A DNA stretch of 64,000 bases from Anaerobium acetethylicum (GTDB taxonomy: Bacteria > Bacillota > Clostridia > Lachnospirales > Lachnospiraceae), in the NCBI RefSeq assembly GCF_900096945.1, contig NZ_FMKA01000016.1, forward strand, positions 23,255 through 87,254. Direction: 5' to 3'. Shown here in pieces: positions 1 through 8,339 of this stretch (its first letter is position 1; each line of letters starts with the position of its first letter). Below the pieces are notes generated by a model, which made no database searches, was not told the DNA's origin, and saw nothing but the letters and a program-made list of their open reading frames with translations. The position numbers and the translations under genes are program-made.

Positions 1-1
1 T

Positions 2-601
2 GTTGTGGTCATGGGAACAGGCGAACCCCTTGACAATTACGACAACCTGCTCAAATTCATACATCTCCTTTCTGACGAGAATGGCCTGAACATCAGCCAG
101 AGGAATATCACCGTATCGACCTGCGGCATCGTTCCTAAAATCAGGGAACTGGCAGACGAGAACCTGCAGATCACCCTCGCTCTTTCTTTACATGCTTCAA
201 ACGATGAAAAACGAAAGGCGCTTATGCCGATTGCCTTCAAATACACACTGAAGGAAGTGCTTGATGCATGCAGGTATTATTTTGCCAAAACGGGAAGAAG
301 GATCACCTTTGAATACAGCCTTGTCGGAGGGGTAAATGATACCGACCGTGATGCGAAGGAACTGATTGCTTTGATCAAGGATATAAACTGCCATGTAAAC
401 CTGATTCCGGTCAATCCCATAAAGGAAAGAGATTTTGTCCAGTCACAGAAGAAGGTGATTGAGAATTTCAAAAATAAACTTGAAAAAAATGGGATAAATG
501 TTACTATAAGAAGGGAAATGGGCAGGGATATAGACGGTGCCTGCGGCCAGTTAAGAAAGAGCTTTGCCGACCGGGCAGAGAAGAAAGGTGAAGAAAAGTA
601 A
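2..601 (+). CDS. rlmN: 23S rRNA/tRNA (adenine-C2)-methyltransferase RlmN, 3' part
   Basis: This is the C-terminal ~199 residues of a radical-SAM methyltransferase; the start lies upstream of the window. The first visible residues, [14 protein letters not shown], match the MG.GEP-L-N motif of RlmN, and further on come [15 protein letters not shown] and the C-terminal [15 protein letters not shown], with the Cys that forms the methyl-transfer intermediate. The family methylates A2503 of 23S rRNA and A37 of some tRNAs. It runs into the PP2C gene with a one-base overlap (TAATG), so it heads or belongs to the rlmN-prpC-prkC-rsgA-rpe-thiN transcription unit that is common in Firmicutes. Identity is very likely; only the N-terminal half and its CxxxCxxC cluster are unseen. 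Confidence 0.95.
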   Translation, partial: VVVMGTGEPLDNYDNLLKFIHLLSDENGLNISQRNITVSTCGIVPKIRELADENLQITLALSLHASNDEKRKALMPIAFKYTLKEVLDACRYYFAKTGRRITFEYSLVGGVNDTDRDAKELIALIKDINCHVNLIPVNPIKERDFVQSQKKVIENFKNKLEKNGINVTIRREMGRDIDGACGQLRKSFADRAEKKGEEK

Positions 602-1344
602 TGAAGTCATTTTCGATTACAGATGTTGGGAAAAAACGCAAAATGAACCAGGATTATGTATTCACTGCTGATTATTCAATCGGAAATCTTCCGAATTTAT
701 TTATAGTAGCAGACGGGATGGGCGGACACAATGCAGGCGATTTTGCCTCCAAGTACACTGCGGAAACCCTTCTTGAAGCTGTCAGAAGCAGCCAGGAGAA
801 AACGCCGGTTAAGATCATGGAAGAGGCTATTCAAAAAGCAAACAGAAGCCTCATAGAAAAAGCAGAAGAAGACCAGAACCTTGCAGGCATGGGGACGACT
901 CTGGTTGCTGCAACAATCGCAGAGGGCTGCCTTTATATCGCCAATGTTGGAGACAGCAGGCTTTATGTAGTCGGTAAGGAGATCAGGCAGATCACCAGAG
1001 ACCATTCCCTTGTGGAGGAGATGGTCCGCATGGGTGAAATCAGGCGGGAAGATGCCAGAAGCCATCCGGATAAGAATATCATCACCAGGGCGATCGGAGC
1101 AGGCAGCGATGTGACTGCTGATTTTTTTGAAGTCGATCTGGAAAACGGAGACATGATTCTGATGTGCACCGATGGGCTGACAAATATGATGGAAGATGAA
1201 ATGATTATGGAAATCATGAAAAAGCCAGCTGATCTGGGAGCCAAAGCAGAGGAACTCGTTGAGACAGCTAACAGGAACGGCGGAAAAGACAACATCGCCG
1301 TATTGATAATAGAACCATTTTCAGGTGAGGTGAACAGATGTTAA
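601..1344 (+). CDS. prpC: PP2C-family Ser/Thr protein phosphatase (PrpC/Stp)
   Basis: A 247-residue PP2C phosphatase that removes phosphate from Ser/Thr residues placed by the neighbouring PASTA kinase. Metal-binding motifs are in order: RKMNQDYV near residue 13, FIVADGMGGHNAGD near 35-48, GMGTTLV near 97, NVGDSRLY near 115, LMCTDGLTNM near 188 and GGKDNIAVL near 230. Length is normal for the family. The start ATG overlaps the rlmN stop by one base and its end overlaps the kinase start by seven bases (ATGTTAA), which implies translational coupling and matched dosage of the antagonistic pair. It is a soluble cytoplasmic protein with no membrane segment. Confidence 0.96.
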   Translation: MKSFSITDVGKKRKMNQDYVFTADYSIGNLPNLFIVADGMGGHNAGDFASKYTAETLLEAVRSSQEKTPVKIMEEAIQKANRSLIEKAEEDQNLAGMGTTLVAATIAEGCLYIANVGDSRLYVVGKEIRQITRDHSLVEEMVRMGEIRREDARSHPDKNIITRAIGAGSDVTADFFEVDLENGDMILMCTDGLTNMMEDEMIMEIMKKPADLGAKAEELVETANRNGGKDNIAVLIIEPFSGEVNRC

Positions 1345-3398
1345 GAGAAGGAATTTTGCTGGGCGGCAGATATGAGATTATCGGACAGATTGGCTCAGGC
1401 GGAATGGCAGTGGTGTACAAAGCCAAAGACCATAAACTGGGAAGGTTTGTGGCGGTCAAAGTACTGAAGCGCGAGTTCAGCGAGGATCAGAATTTCGTGC
1501 AGAAATTCAAGGTCGAAGCCCAGTCGGCAGCAGGACTTGTGAATGCAAATATCGTCAATGTTTTCGACGTCGGAAATGACGGCGATGTCTATTATATCGT
1601 AATGGAACTTGTTGAGGGAATTACGTTAAAAGAATACATCCAGAAGAAAGTCAGATTATCTGTAAATGAAGCTGTCAGCATCGCAATCCAGGTTGCCATG
1701 GGAATTGAAGCAGCTCATAAGAACCATATCATACACAGGGATATCAAGCCCCAGAATATCGTTATTTCAAAAGAAGGAAAAGTCAAGGTGACGGATTTCG
1801 GAATTGCCCGGGCCGCATCTTCGGAAACGATCGTCTCCAACGTCATGGGATCTGTCCACTATACATCCCCGGAACAGGCAAGAGGCGGATACTGCGATGA
1901 AAAGAGCGATATTTATTCTCTGGGAATCACCATTTATGAAATGCTTACGGGAAAGCTTCCCTTTGACGGGGATACGACGGTGAACGTTGCGATCAAGCAT
2001 CTGCAGGAAGAAATTGAGCCGCCAAGGACGTTTGTTCCGGATATACCAGTCAGCCTCGAGAAGATTGTTCTGAAATGTACCCAGAAAAGCCCGGACAGAA
2101 GATATGCGGATGCAGCAGAGCTGATCTCAGATCTGAAACAGTCTCTTGTGGAGCCGGAAGGGGATTTTGTTAAGATAATCCCAATCAACAATTACGGACA
2201 GACCAGGACGATGACTCCCCAGGAAGTTGCAGATATCAAGAAAGAAACGGGCAGAATCAGCCTGGGAGACGAACCAGGGCTTTATGAGGAAAATCCGGAG
2301 GAGGAAGAGGACGCAGACATCAATCCGAAACTGGAGAGACTCATGACTGTTCTGGGAATAGTCGCTGCGCTGATCATCGCATCCATCGCAATCTACCTTG
2401 CAGGAAGCGCCGCCGGACTTTTTAAACACAGCAGTTCACCGAAAAAGGAAACGACGCAGCAGGAAACAGAGAAGGAAGAGACTGAAGAAAACGGCGATAT
2501 TGTTGAAATGCCAGATCTTGCAGGCATGACAGTGGATGAAGCTACGGAGGTCCTCAACAAACTCGGACTTGGAATCAAGGTCGATTCCTATGAATTTTCA
2601 GAAACATTTGAACCGGATACCATAATCAGCCAGGATATAGCCGAAGGTGAAGAGGTTGAGAAAAACACCACAATCAAAGTGGTGGTAAGCGAAGGTACGG
2701 AGGTTTTTGATCTTCCTTCAGTGGCAGGCCTGGAAGAAGAAGCTGCAAAAAACAAACTGGAGGACAACGGGCTGACCGTGAAAAGGGAATATGAGTATGA
2801 CGATTCGGTGGAAACAGGATGCGTGATCTCAAGTTCTCCGAAGGCAGGAACGAGCGTTAAAGAAGGCGACACTGTAACGCTTATCGTCAGCAGGGGTAAA
2901 GAAGTGGTCGAAGCTTCGGTTCCGGACATCAAAAATCTCAGCGAGTCAGATGCGAGAGCTAAGATTACGGCAGCGGGCCTGACGGTCGGAACTGTGTCGG
3001 AGGCAAACAGCGAAACGGTTGCCGAAGGCCGGGTGATCAGCCAGAGCCCTGCAGGCGGGGCGACCCTGGAGAAAGGGAAGACGGTTGACTTTGTACTCAG
3101 CCTTGGACCTGAAGATGTACCGGAAGTGGCATATGATGTCACAATAGAAATCGACAGCATCGAATTTCCTGAGGGAATGACGGATGCGGCTGTAATCATC
3201 CAGTTTAGCCAGACCTCTCTGGATGGATCAAAGGTAGTAAAAGAACTTTACAGCGGCACCACCAGCGATGCATCTTCCATACCGTCAACCTACACGGTTG
3301 CCGGACTTCCTGGAGTAACTACGGGAACGGTCAGTGCATTTATGAACGGAAAGTCCGTCAGTGTAACTTACGGATTGACCTTCAAAGAAGTGAATTGA
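1338..3398 (+). CDS. prkC: PASTA-domain Ser/Thr protein kinase (PrkC/Stk1)
   Basis: A 686-residue membrane Hanks-type kinase that senses peptidoglycan or lipid II. The kinase domain spans about residues 10-270: glycine loop GSGGMAVVY at 19-27, ATP Lys K41, HRDIKPQN at 133-140, DFG at 153-155. A single membrane helix lies at about 335-360 after an acidic linker. Outside are three PASTA repeats (about 390-460, 461-527, 528-600), then an ~85-residue Thr/Ser-rich domain ending in KEVN that is not PASTA. The family phosphorylates division and cell-wall proteins and, in spore formers, triggers germination. It is coupled to prpC upstream, and rsgA starts two bases after its stop. The C-terminal extra domain is the unusual part. 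Confidence 0.96.
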   Translation: MLREGILLGGRYEIIGQIGSGGMAVVYKAKDHKLGRFVAVKVLKREFSEDQNFVQKFKVEAQSAAGLVNANIVNVFDVGNDGDVYYIVMELVEGITLKEYIQKKVRLSVNEAVSIAIQVAMGIEAAHKNHIIHRDIKPQNIVISKEGKVKVTDFGIARAASSETIVSNVMGSVHYTSPEQARGGYCDEKSDIYSLGITIYEMLTGKLPFDGDTTVNVAIKHLQEEIEPPRTFVPDIPVSLEKIVLKCTQKSPDRRYADAAELISDLKQSLVEPEGDFVKIIPINNYGQTRTMTPQEVADIKKETGRISLGDEPGLYEENPEEEEDADINPKLERLMTVLGIVAALIIASIAIYLAGSAAGLFKHSSSPKKETTQQETEKEETEENGDIVEMPDLAGMTVDEATEVLNKLGLGIKVDSYEFSETFEPDTIISQDIAEGEEVEKNTTIKVVVSEGTEVFDLPSVAGLEEEAAKNKLEDNGLTVKREYEYDDSVETGCVISSSPKAGTSVKEGDTVTLIVSRGKEVVEASVPDIKNLSESDARAKITAAGLTVGTVSEANSETVAEGRVISQSPAGGATLEKGKTVDFVLSLGPEDVPEVAYDVTIEIDSIEFPEGMTDAAVIIQFSQTSLDGSKVVKELYSGTTSDASSIPSTYTVAGLPGVTTGTVSAFMNGKSVSVTYGLTFKEVN

Positions 3399-3399
3399 T

Positions 3400-4278
3400 A
3401 TGCAGGGGAAGATAATTAAAGGGATTGCCGGATTCTATTACGTCCACGTTGCGGGAGCCGGAGTCTACGAATGCAAAGCAAAGGGCATCTTCAGAAAACA
3501 GAAGATAAAGCCCCTGGTTGGAGATAACGTGGCCATCGATATCCTCGACGAAGCTGAGAAAAAAGGAAATATCAATGACATCCTTCCGAGAAAAAATGAA
3601 CTTATACGGCCGGCGGTCGCAAACGTCGATCAGGCCCTGGTGATTTTTGCCATAACAAGGCCCAGCCCGAACTTCAACCTTCTTGACCGGTTTCTCATAA
3701 CCATGGAGAGGCAGGGGGTCGAGACCATTATCTGCTTCAATAAGAAGGACATTGCCCAGGACAGTGAAATTGAGCAGCTTCAGGACATATACAGGAAATG
3801 CGGCTACAGGATCGTATTTACAAGCACGGTGGATGGAGTGGGACTGGACAAGTTAAAGGAGCTGATGGAAGACAGGACTACGGTTGTGGCAGGACCATCA
3901 GGCGTTGGCAAGTCATCCATTATAAACATACTTCAGCCGAAAGCCGGAATGGAGACAGGCGGGTTAAGCGAGAAGATCGAAAGAGGAAAACATACCACCC
4001 GCCATTCGGAAATCATCAATATTGAAGGAAATACCTATATTATGGATACGCCGGGATTCAGTTCCCTGGCACTGCTTGATTTCACCAAAGAGGAGCTCAG
4101 GGATTATTTCATCGAGTTTGAGGAATATGAGCCTGCATGCAGATTTCAGGGCTGCAGCCATATCAATGAACCTGACTGCGGAGTGAAGGCAGCCCTGGAA
4201 GCTGGGGATATCAGCAGAACAAGATACAGCAACTATGTTGAAATGTACAATGAATTAAAAGACCAAAGGAGATATTAG
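3400..4278 (+). CDS. rsgA: Ribosome small-subunit-dependent GTPase A
   Basis: A 292-residue circularly permuted GTPase that helps mature the 30S subunit. The order is an N-terminal OB fold (about 1-70), then G4 NKKD at 114-117 before G1 GPSGVGKSS at 165-173 and G3 DTPG at 216-219, as expected for the permuted family. A C-terminal zinc site has the pattern C247-x4-C252-x-H254-x5-C260. Length is typical. It follows prkC by a single base and precedes rpe with no gap, so it is mid-operon. RsgA is a known (p)ppGpp target in Firmicutes, which is family knowledge and not visible here. Confidence 0.97.
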   Translation: MQGKIIKGIAGFYYVHVAGAGVYECKAKGIFRKQKIKPLVGDNVAIDILDEAEKKGNINDILPRKNELIRPAVANVDQALVIFAITRPSPNFNLLDRFLITMERQGVETIICFNKKDIAQDSEIEQLQDIYRKCGYRIVFTSTVDGVGLDKLKELMEDRTTVVAGPSGVGKSSIINILQPKAGMETGGLSEKIERGKHTTRHSEIINIEGNTYIMDTPGFSSLALLDFTKEELRDYFIEFEEYEPACRFQGCSHINEPDCGVKAALEAGDISRTRYSNYVEMYNELKDQRRY

Positions 4279-4279
4279 C

Positions 4280-4942
4280 ATGTTAATAATGGCACCGTCG
4301 ATTTTATCGGCAGATTTCAAGAACCTTGGAGAAGATTTAAGAAGAATAGACAAAGCTGGAGCTGAATATGTCCATGTTGATGTCATGGATGGGGAGTTCG
4401 TACCAAGCATCTCGCTTGGAATGCCCGTGATCAAGTCGGCAAGAAGCGCGACTGACAGGGTTTTCGATGTGCATCTGATGGTAAACAATCCGGAAAGATA
4501 CATCGATGATTTTGTGGAGTGCGGAGCAGATCTGATAACGATCCATGCGGAAGCCTGCAACCATCTAGACAGGACCATCAACCAGATCAAGGACAAGGGA
4601 GTCAAGGTAGGAGTATCGCTGAATCCAGCTACGCCACTGTGTGTTCTGGACTATGTCCTGGACAAGCTTGACATGGTCCTGATCATGTGCGTGAACCCGG
4701 GATTCGGCGGACAGAAGTACATAGAAAGCTCAACGAGAAAGATTAAAGAGCTGAAAAAAATGATTGATGACAGAAATCTTGAAACTGATATCCAGGTTGA
4801 CGGCGGCGTTACTGTTGACAACGTAAGGATGATAATCGAAGCAGGCGCCAATATTATCGTAGCAGGTTCGTCGGTATTTAACGGCAACATTGAGGAAAAT
4901 ATGGAAAAATTCCTTGCAATCTTTAAGGAATACGAGAAATAG
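4280..4942 (+). CDS. rpe: Ribulose-phosphate 3-epimerase
   Basis: A 220-residue TIM-barrel enzyme that interconverts ribulose 5-phosphate and xylulose 5-phosphate in the pentose phosphate pathway. Diagnostic pieces are IMAPSILSADF at the N-terminus, HVDVMDGEFVP with the catalytic Asp and metal His, FDVHLMV, VNPGFGGQKYI, and the phosphate loop DGGVTVDN followed by GANIIVAGSSVF. Length is exactly typical. The ATG lies one base after the rsgA stop and behind AAAGGAG. The rsgA-rpe-thiN order is conserved across Firmicutes and does not by itself imply a shared pathway. Confidence 0.97.
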   Translation: MLIMAPSILSADFKNLGEDLRRIDKAGAEYVHVDVMDGEFVPSISLGMPVIKSARSATDRVFDVHLMVNNPERYIDDFVECGADLITIHAEACNHLDRTINQIKDKGVKVGVSLNPATPLCVLDYVLDKLDMVLIMCVNPGFGGQKYIESSTRKIKELKKMIDDRNLETDIQVDGGVTVDNVRMIIEAGANIIVAGSSVFNGNIEENMEKFLAIFKEYEK

Positions 4943-4952
4943 GGAGCTTGCC

Positions 4953-5612
4953 ATGAAGACTCTGATTGTGAGCGGAGGCAGCATCAACCGTGAATTTGCG
5001 CTGGACTTCTGTGCCGGGCAGGAGTGGGACCGAATCATAGGCGTAGATGCAGGAACGGAGTTCCTGTTCAGGAATGGTCTTCTTCCGACTGATCTGGTAG
5101 GGGATTTCGATACCATATCCAGAGAAGTGATGGACAACTACCAGGACAGGCCGGATGTAAACATAAGAAGATACAGGCCGGAAAAAGACGTGACGGATAC
5201 CCAGGCGGCAGTTGAGCTTGCCCTTGAATACGGGAGCAGCGAGATTTATATAATCGGCGGACTGGGCGGAAGGATGGATCACACCCTTGCCAATATCAAT
5301 ATTCTGACAATTCCCCTCGAACACGGCGTCCCCTGCTATCTCGTGGACGAAAGCAACAAAATCTGCCTTCTGGACCATGGAATGGTGCTGAAAAAGTCGG
5401 ATCAGTACGGGAAATACGTTTCCTTCCTGCCGCATACGACAGAAGTGAAAGGCCTCACGCTGAAAGGCTTCAAATATCCTCTGACCAACCACACCCTTAC
5501 CTGCAGGGACAGCCTGGGCGTCAGCAATGAAATCGCAGAAGAGGCGGCGGAGGCGGACTTTTCGGAAGGCATACTGATCATGATTCAGTCGAGGGACTGG
5601 AAAGACAGATAA
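4953..5612 (+). CDS. thiN: Thiamine pyrophosphokinase
   Basis: A 219-residue kinase that converts thiamine plus ATP to thiamine diphosphate and AMP. The N-terminal MKTLIVSGG begins the catalytic fold; GVDAGTEFLFRNGLLPTDLVGDFDT carries the substrate Asp residues, RPEKDVTDTQ the metal/ATP site, and GGLGGRMDHTLANI the family's signature. The C-terminal beta domain ends with FSEGILIMIQS. An in-frame ATG exists upstream at 4890 inside rpe, but the start at 4953 has an AGGGAG site just before it and matches the family's N-terminus. It is the last gene of the unit; a strong hairpin follows at 5712-5752. Confidence 0.95.
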   Translation: MKTLIVSGGSINREFALDFCAGQEWDRIIGVDAGTEFLFRNGLLPTDLVGDFDTISREVMDNYQDRPDVNIRRYRPEKDVTDTQAAVELALEYGSSEIYIIGGLGGRMDHTLANINILTIPLEHGVPCYLVDESNKICLLDHGMVLKKSDQYGKYVSFLPHTTEVKGLTLKGFKYPLTNHTLTCRDSLGVSNEIAEEAAEADFSEGILIMIQSRDWKDR

Positions 5613-5668
5613 AAATCAGGGAAAAGACAGAAAGCCCTAACGGAAACGTCATGACAGAAAAAAATGTA

Positions 5669-5721
5669 ACAGAAAAAGTTATAATAAAAAAACGCAATAG
5701 AAAAAGTTATAACAGAAAAAG
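5669..5721 (+). repeat. Short direct repeats of (A)CAGAAAAAGTTATAA
   Basis: Two 16-nt near copies, ACAGAAAAAGTTATAA at 5669-5684 and ATAGAAAAAGTTATAA at 5697-5712, followed by a third truncated ACAGAAAAAG that forms the left foot of the terminator stem. Just upstream (5652-5667) is a weaker relative, GACAGAAAAAAATGTA. The region is non-coding. It looks like local duplication of the terminator's A-rich foot; no function is evident. Confidence 0.6.
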
Positions 5722-5752
5722 CGCATATCAGAATGATATGCGCTTTTTCTGT
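5712..5752. terminator. Bidirectional intrinsic terminator between thiN and ychF
   Basis: A perfect 19-bp inverted repeat, with left arm ACAGAAAAAGCGCATATCA, a three-base GAA loop and its exact complement ending in TTTTTCTGT. The AAAAA/TTTTT at the stem base provides a U-run in either direction. It sits between the convergent genes thiN (+) and ychF (-), so it can stop both transcripts. Confidence 0.9.
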
Positions 5753-5766
5753 CAGTTGACAGGATT

Positions 5767-6864
5767 TTATACGTTGAATCTGAACAGAATGACATCTCCG
5801 TCCTTAACCACATATTCCTTGCCTTCAAGCCTTACGAGGCCTTTTTCCTTGGCTGCCGCATAGGAGCCGGCATTCAAGAGTTCCTGGTAGTTTACGACTT
5901 CGGCGCGGATGAATCCACGTTCAAAATCGGAGTGGATTTTCCCGGCAGCTCCCGGAGCTTTGGTTCCCCGTGTGATTGTCCAGGCCCTTGTTTCCTGTTC
6001 TCCGGCAGTCAGGTAGCTGATGAGGCCTAGGATGTGGTAGCTTGCTTTGATGAGCTTTTCAAGGCCTGACTCTTCAAGTCCCAGTTCCTCAAGGAACATC
6101 TTCTTTTCGTCTTCTTCAAGCTCTGCGATTTCCTGTTCGATCTGCGCGCAGATTACAAACACTTCGCTGTCTTCAGAAGCGGCATACTCTCTGACTTTCT
6201 TCACGAAATCATTGGATGCGCCGTCGTCTGCGAGATCATCTTCCATTACGTTTGCAGCAAAGATGACAGGTTTGTAGGTGAGGAGGTTGAATGACTTCAG
6301 TAATTCCAGTTCCTCATCATCGTCAGTCTCAAAGCTTTTTGCAAGCTTGCCTGCTTCAAGATGTTCCTTGATCCTTGTAAGGAGATCGAGTTCCTTGGCA
6401 AGCGTTTTGTCATTCTTTGCGCCCTTTGCTGTCTTGGAGATACGTCTTTCGAGGATGTCGATATCTGAAAAAATCAGCTCGAAGTTGATTGTTTCGATGT
6501 CGCGAAGCGGATTTACGTTTCCGTCGACATGAACGACATTGGCGTCTTCGAAGCAGCGAACTACATGCACGATGGCATCAACTTCGCGGATGGTTGACAG
6601 GAACTGGTTTCCAAGGCCTTCGCCCTTAGATGCTCCTTTTACAAGACCTGCAATATCGACGAATTCGATTACGGCAGGAAGAATCCTTTTTGATTTGTAA
6701 AGGTCTGAGAGGAGCTGCAGCCTTTCGTCAGGAACAGTAACGATTCCTACGTTAGGGTCTATGGTACAGAACGGATAGTTTGCTGATTCTGCTCCAGCTT
6801 TTGTTAATGAGTTGAATAAGGTGCTTTTTCCAACGTTGGGCAAGCCCACGATACCTAATTTCAT
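5767..6864 (-). CDS. ychF: Ribosome-associated ATPase YchF (OLA1 family)
   Basis: A 365-residue Obg-superfamily P-loop protein, the only convincing long gene on the minus strand. G1 GLPNVGKST is at residues 7-15 and the switch region has [20 protein letters not shown]. The guanine-specificity motif NKxD is replaced by NVME, as in YchF, which prefers ATP. A coiled-coil helical segment lies in the middle, and a C-terminal TGS domain includes TRAWTITRG and [20 protein letters not shown] sequence with [12 protein letters not shown] at the end. Length (363-366) is typical. The family binds ribosomes and 70S regulators and affects stress responses. It converges on thiN. Confidence 0.97.
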   Translation of the reverse strand: MKLGIVGLPNVGKSTLFNSLTKAGAESANYPFCTIDPNVGIVTVPDERLQLLSDLYKSKRILPAVIEFVDIAGLVKGASKGEGLGNQFLSTIREVDAIVHVVRCFEDANVVHVDGNVNPLRDIETINFELIFSDIDILERRISKTAKGAKNDKTLAKELDLLTRIKEHLEAGKLAKSFETDDDEELELLKSFNLLTYKPVIFAANVMEDDLADDGASNDFVKKVREYAASEDSEVFVICAQIEQEIAELEEDEKKMFLEELGLEESGLEKLIKASYHILGLISYLTAGEQETRAWTITRGTKAPGAAGKIHSDFERGFIRAEVVNYQELLNAGSYAAAKEKGLVRLEGKEYVVKDGDVILFRFNV

Positions 6865-7107
6865 GATTAATCCCTTTCTATGACGAATTATTTATTATGA
6901 TTGTTTAACAGTAATGTTTTGCAAACATGTTTCAGACGGCAGCCAGACATTCCTGCGCCGTATTGCTGACCGGTTTTTACACCTAGTACAGTTTAGCATA
7001 TTTCGAAGAAAAATCAAGAGGATTTAGGCATAAGCTTAGCAGTCCAGTCAGAAATGGAATATCAGCTTTGACATTGATTTTTAGTGGTTGAAAGAGTAAA
7101 ATGAAAA
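6865..7107. other. Divergent intergenic region between ychF and lgt
   Basis: About 240 non-coding bases between the ychF start (- strand) and the first MITE-like repeat. The ychF ribosome-binding site, read on the minus strand as AAAGGGATTA, lies immediately next to its ATG. A conventional promoter for lgt is not obvious here. I see no further gene. Confidence 0.4.
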
Positions 7108-7243
7108 GTAACTGTTCAGAACCCCTGTCTCGCAAGGTGTTTTTATGCTGGTTGTGCAAGGGCAAAATTGTGGGTTCTGCAAGCTGTGTGAACCATATCC
7201 GGTTATAAAGGACATCGCCGGGATTGATGCAGACAGAGTTCGG
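7108..7243 (+). mobile_element. MITE-like repeat, copy 1 (136 bp)
   Basis: A non-coding element starting GTAACTGTTCAGAAC and flanked by a perfect 8-bp direct repeat, AATGAAAA (7100-7107 and 7244-7251). It shares with the copy at 59552 the blocks GTAACTGTTCAGAAC, CCTGT, GCRAGGYGTTTTTATGCTG, GGTTYTGCAA and a TATRAAGGAC segment. The right end (GAGTTCGG) is worn compared with the other copies. It lies just upstream of the lgt ribosome-binding site and carries an open frame that continues in phase into lgt, so a start call at 7145 would include element sequence. Confidence 0.7.
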
Positions 7244-7279
7244 AATGAAAAAATGAAGGCAGAAGAGGAGACCATATTG

Positions 7280-8146
7280 ATGAATGGAATGATTAGATTT
7301 CCCAATCTTGGGATAGAGCTTGAAAACGTAGGTAAAACAATTTCCCTGTTCGGATTTGAAATTGCCTATTACGGCATCATAATAGGGCTGGCTATGCTTG
7401 TGGGGATTTTCCTGGCAGAGCGGGATGGAAAGGCTACGGGGCAGAATCCTGAGAATTATACGGATTATGCCATTTACTGCATCATTTTCTCAATCATTGG
7501 GGCAAGGCTGTATTATGTGATGTTCGCCTGGGAAAATTATAAAGACAACCTCTTAAGCATTTTCAACCTGAGAGAAGGTGGCCTTGCCATATACGGCGGC
7601 GTCATTGCAGCAGTGATAACACTGTTTGTGTTTGCAAGAATCAGGAAGCTGTCCTTCTGGCAGATGGCAGATTCGGGCTGCATCGGACTGGTCGCAGGCC
7701 AGATCATCGGAAGATGGGGTAATTTTTTTAACAGAGAGGCGTTTGGCGGATATACGGAAAACTTTTTTGCAATGCAGATTCCGCTGACGGATGTAAGAAA
7801 CTCGGATCTGACGGCAGAGATCCTGGAGAATATCAAGAACATCGGCGGTATCGAGTTTATCCAGGTGCATCCTACGTTCCTGTATGAGTCCCTTTGGAAT
7901 CTTGGGGTGCTGATTTTCATACTCTGGTACAGGAGAAAGAAAAAGTTCCATGGTGAAGTGTTTCTCATCTACCTGCTGGGATACGGAATCGGCCGTGCAT
8001 GGATAGAAGGCCTGCGCACTGACCAGCTTCTGATTCCCGTTCTGGGGCTTCCTGTTTCCCAGGTTCTCGCGGGAGTGCTTGTAGTTGTTGCGGCAGTGCT
8101 GATCGCGGTCAACAGAAAAAGGGCAAAAACCAGCGAAAACAGCTAA
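7280..8146 (+). CDS. lgt: Prolipoprotein diacylglyceryl transferase
   Basis: A 288-residue integral membrane enzyme that moves diacylglycerol from phosphatidylglycerol to the lipobox Cys of prolipoproteins, the first step of lipoprotein maturation. Seven hydrophobic helices can be traced. Signatures are YYGIIIG near the N-terminus, ARLYYV, GGLAIYGGV, the Lgt motif GRWGNFFNREAFG, and HPTFLYESLWN near the C-terminus. I chose the ATG at 7280 because AGAAGAGGAG precedes it at 7261-7270; an in-frame ATG at 7145 would add 45 residues encoded mainly by a repeat element. Substrates in this window include the lipoproteins at 29137, 58719 and 62672. It ends before a strong terminator. Confidence 0.95.
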   Translation: MNGMIRFPNLGIELENVGKTISLFGFEIAYYGIIIGLAMLVGIFLAERDGKATGQNPENYTDYAIYCIIFSIIGARLYYVMFAWENYKDNLLSIFNLREGGLAIYGGVIAAVITLFVFARIRKLSFWQMADSGCIGLVAGQIIGRWGNFFNREAFGGYTENFFAMQIPLTDVRNSDLTAEILENIKNIGGIEFIQVHPTFLYESLWNLGVLIFILWYRRKKKFHGEVFLIYLLGYGIGRAWIEGLRTDQLLIPVLGLPVSQVLAGVLVVVAAVLIAVNRKRAKTSENS

Positions 8147-8152
8147 AATATG

Positions 8153-8197
8153 AAAAAACAGCTCCGGGAACCTACCGTTCCCGGAGCTGTTTTTTTG
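8153..8197 (+). terminator. Intrinsic terminator after lgt
   Basis: Perfect 18-bp stem: AAAAAACAGCTCCGGGAA, loop CCTACCG, then the complement ending in a run of seven T. It separates lgt from the mraZ promoter. Confidence 0.93.
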
Positions 8198-8216
8198 AAA
8201 AAAATTCCTAATACTA

Positions 8217-8245
8217 TTGCTATTTCCCTATCGTTAGGCTAAAAT
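8217..8245 (+). promoter_or_regulatory. Sigma-A promoter of the mraZ (dcw) cluster
   Basis: TTGCTA at 8217-8222 and TAAAAT at 8240-8245 are separated by exactly 17 bp. The predicted transcription start (about 8252) coincides with the first MraZ box, so bound MraZ would cover the initiation region. Confidence 0.65.
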
Positions 8246-8253
8246 ATCTTTAT

Positions 8254-8310
8254 AAGTGGTGAGAAGTGGTAGAAAGTGGTAGATAATGGCGAAGATGTGG
8301 CAGCAAGTGG
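8254..8310 (+). promoter_or_regulatory. MraZ-box operator array
   Basis: Direct repeats of (A)AGTGGT with a 10-bp period: GTGG cores at 8256, 8266 and 8276, a weaker ATGG at about 8285, then GTGG at 8297 and 8307. MraZ proteins bind short direct repeats at about 10-bp spacing ahead of their own gene (TGGGN in Escherichia coli, AAAGTGK in mollicutes). The AAGTGGT-N3 form here is close to the mollicute type. Six helically phased boxes fit the ring-shaped MraZ oligomer. Confidence 0.85.
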
Positions 8311-8339
8311 CATACCATTTTGAAAGAGGGTGCAGCTAG

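Noticed and set aside
2588..3199. A 203-codon minus-strand ORF inside prkC.
   Set aside because: It is the antisense of the PASTA region; Ser/Val-rich shadow translation with no site or homology.
5651..5863. A 70-codon + strand ORF over the repeats between thiN and ychF.
   Set aside because: It is made of A-rich repeats and the terminator and then runs antisense into ychF.
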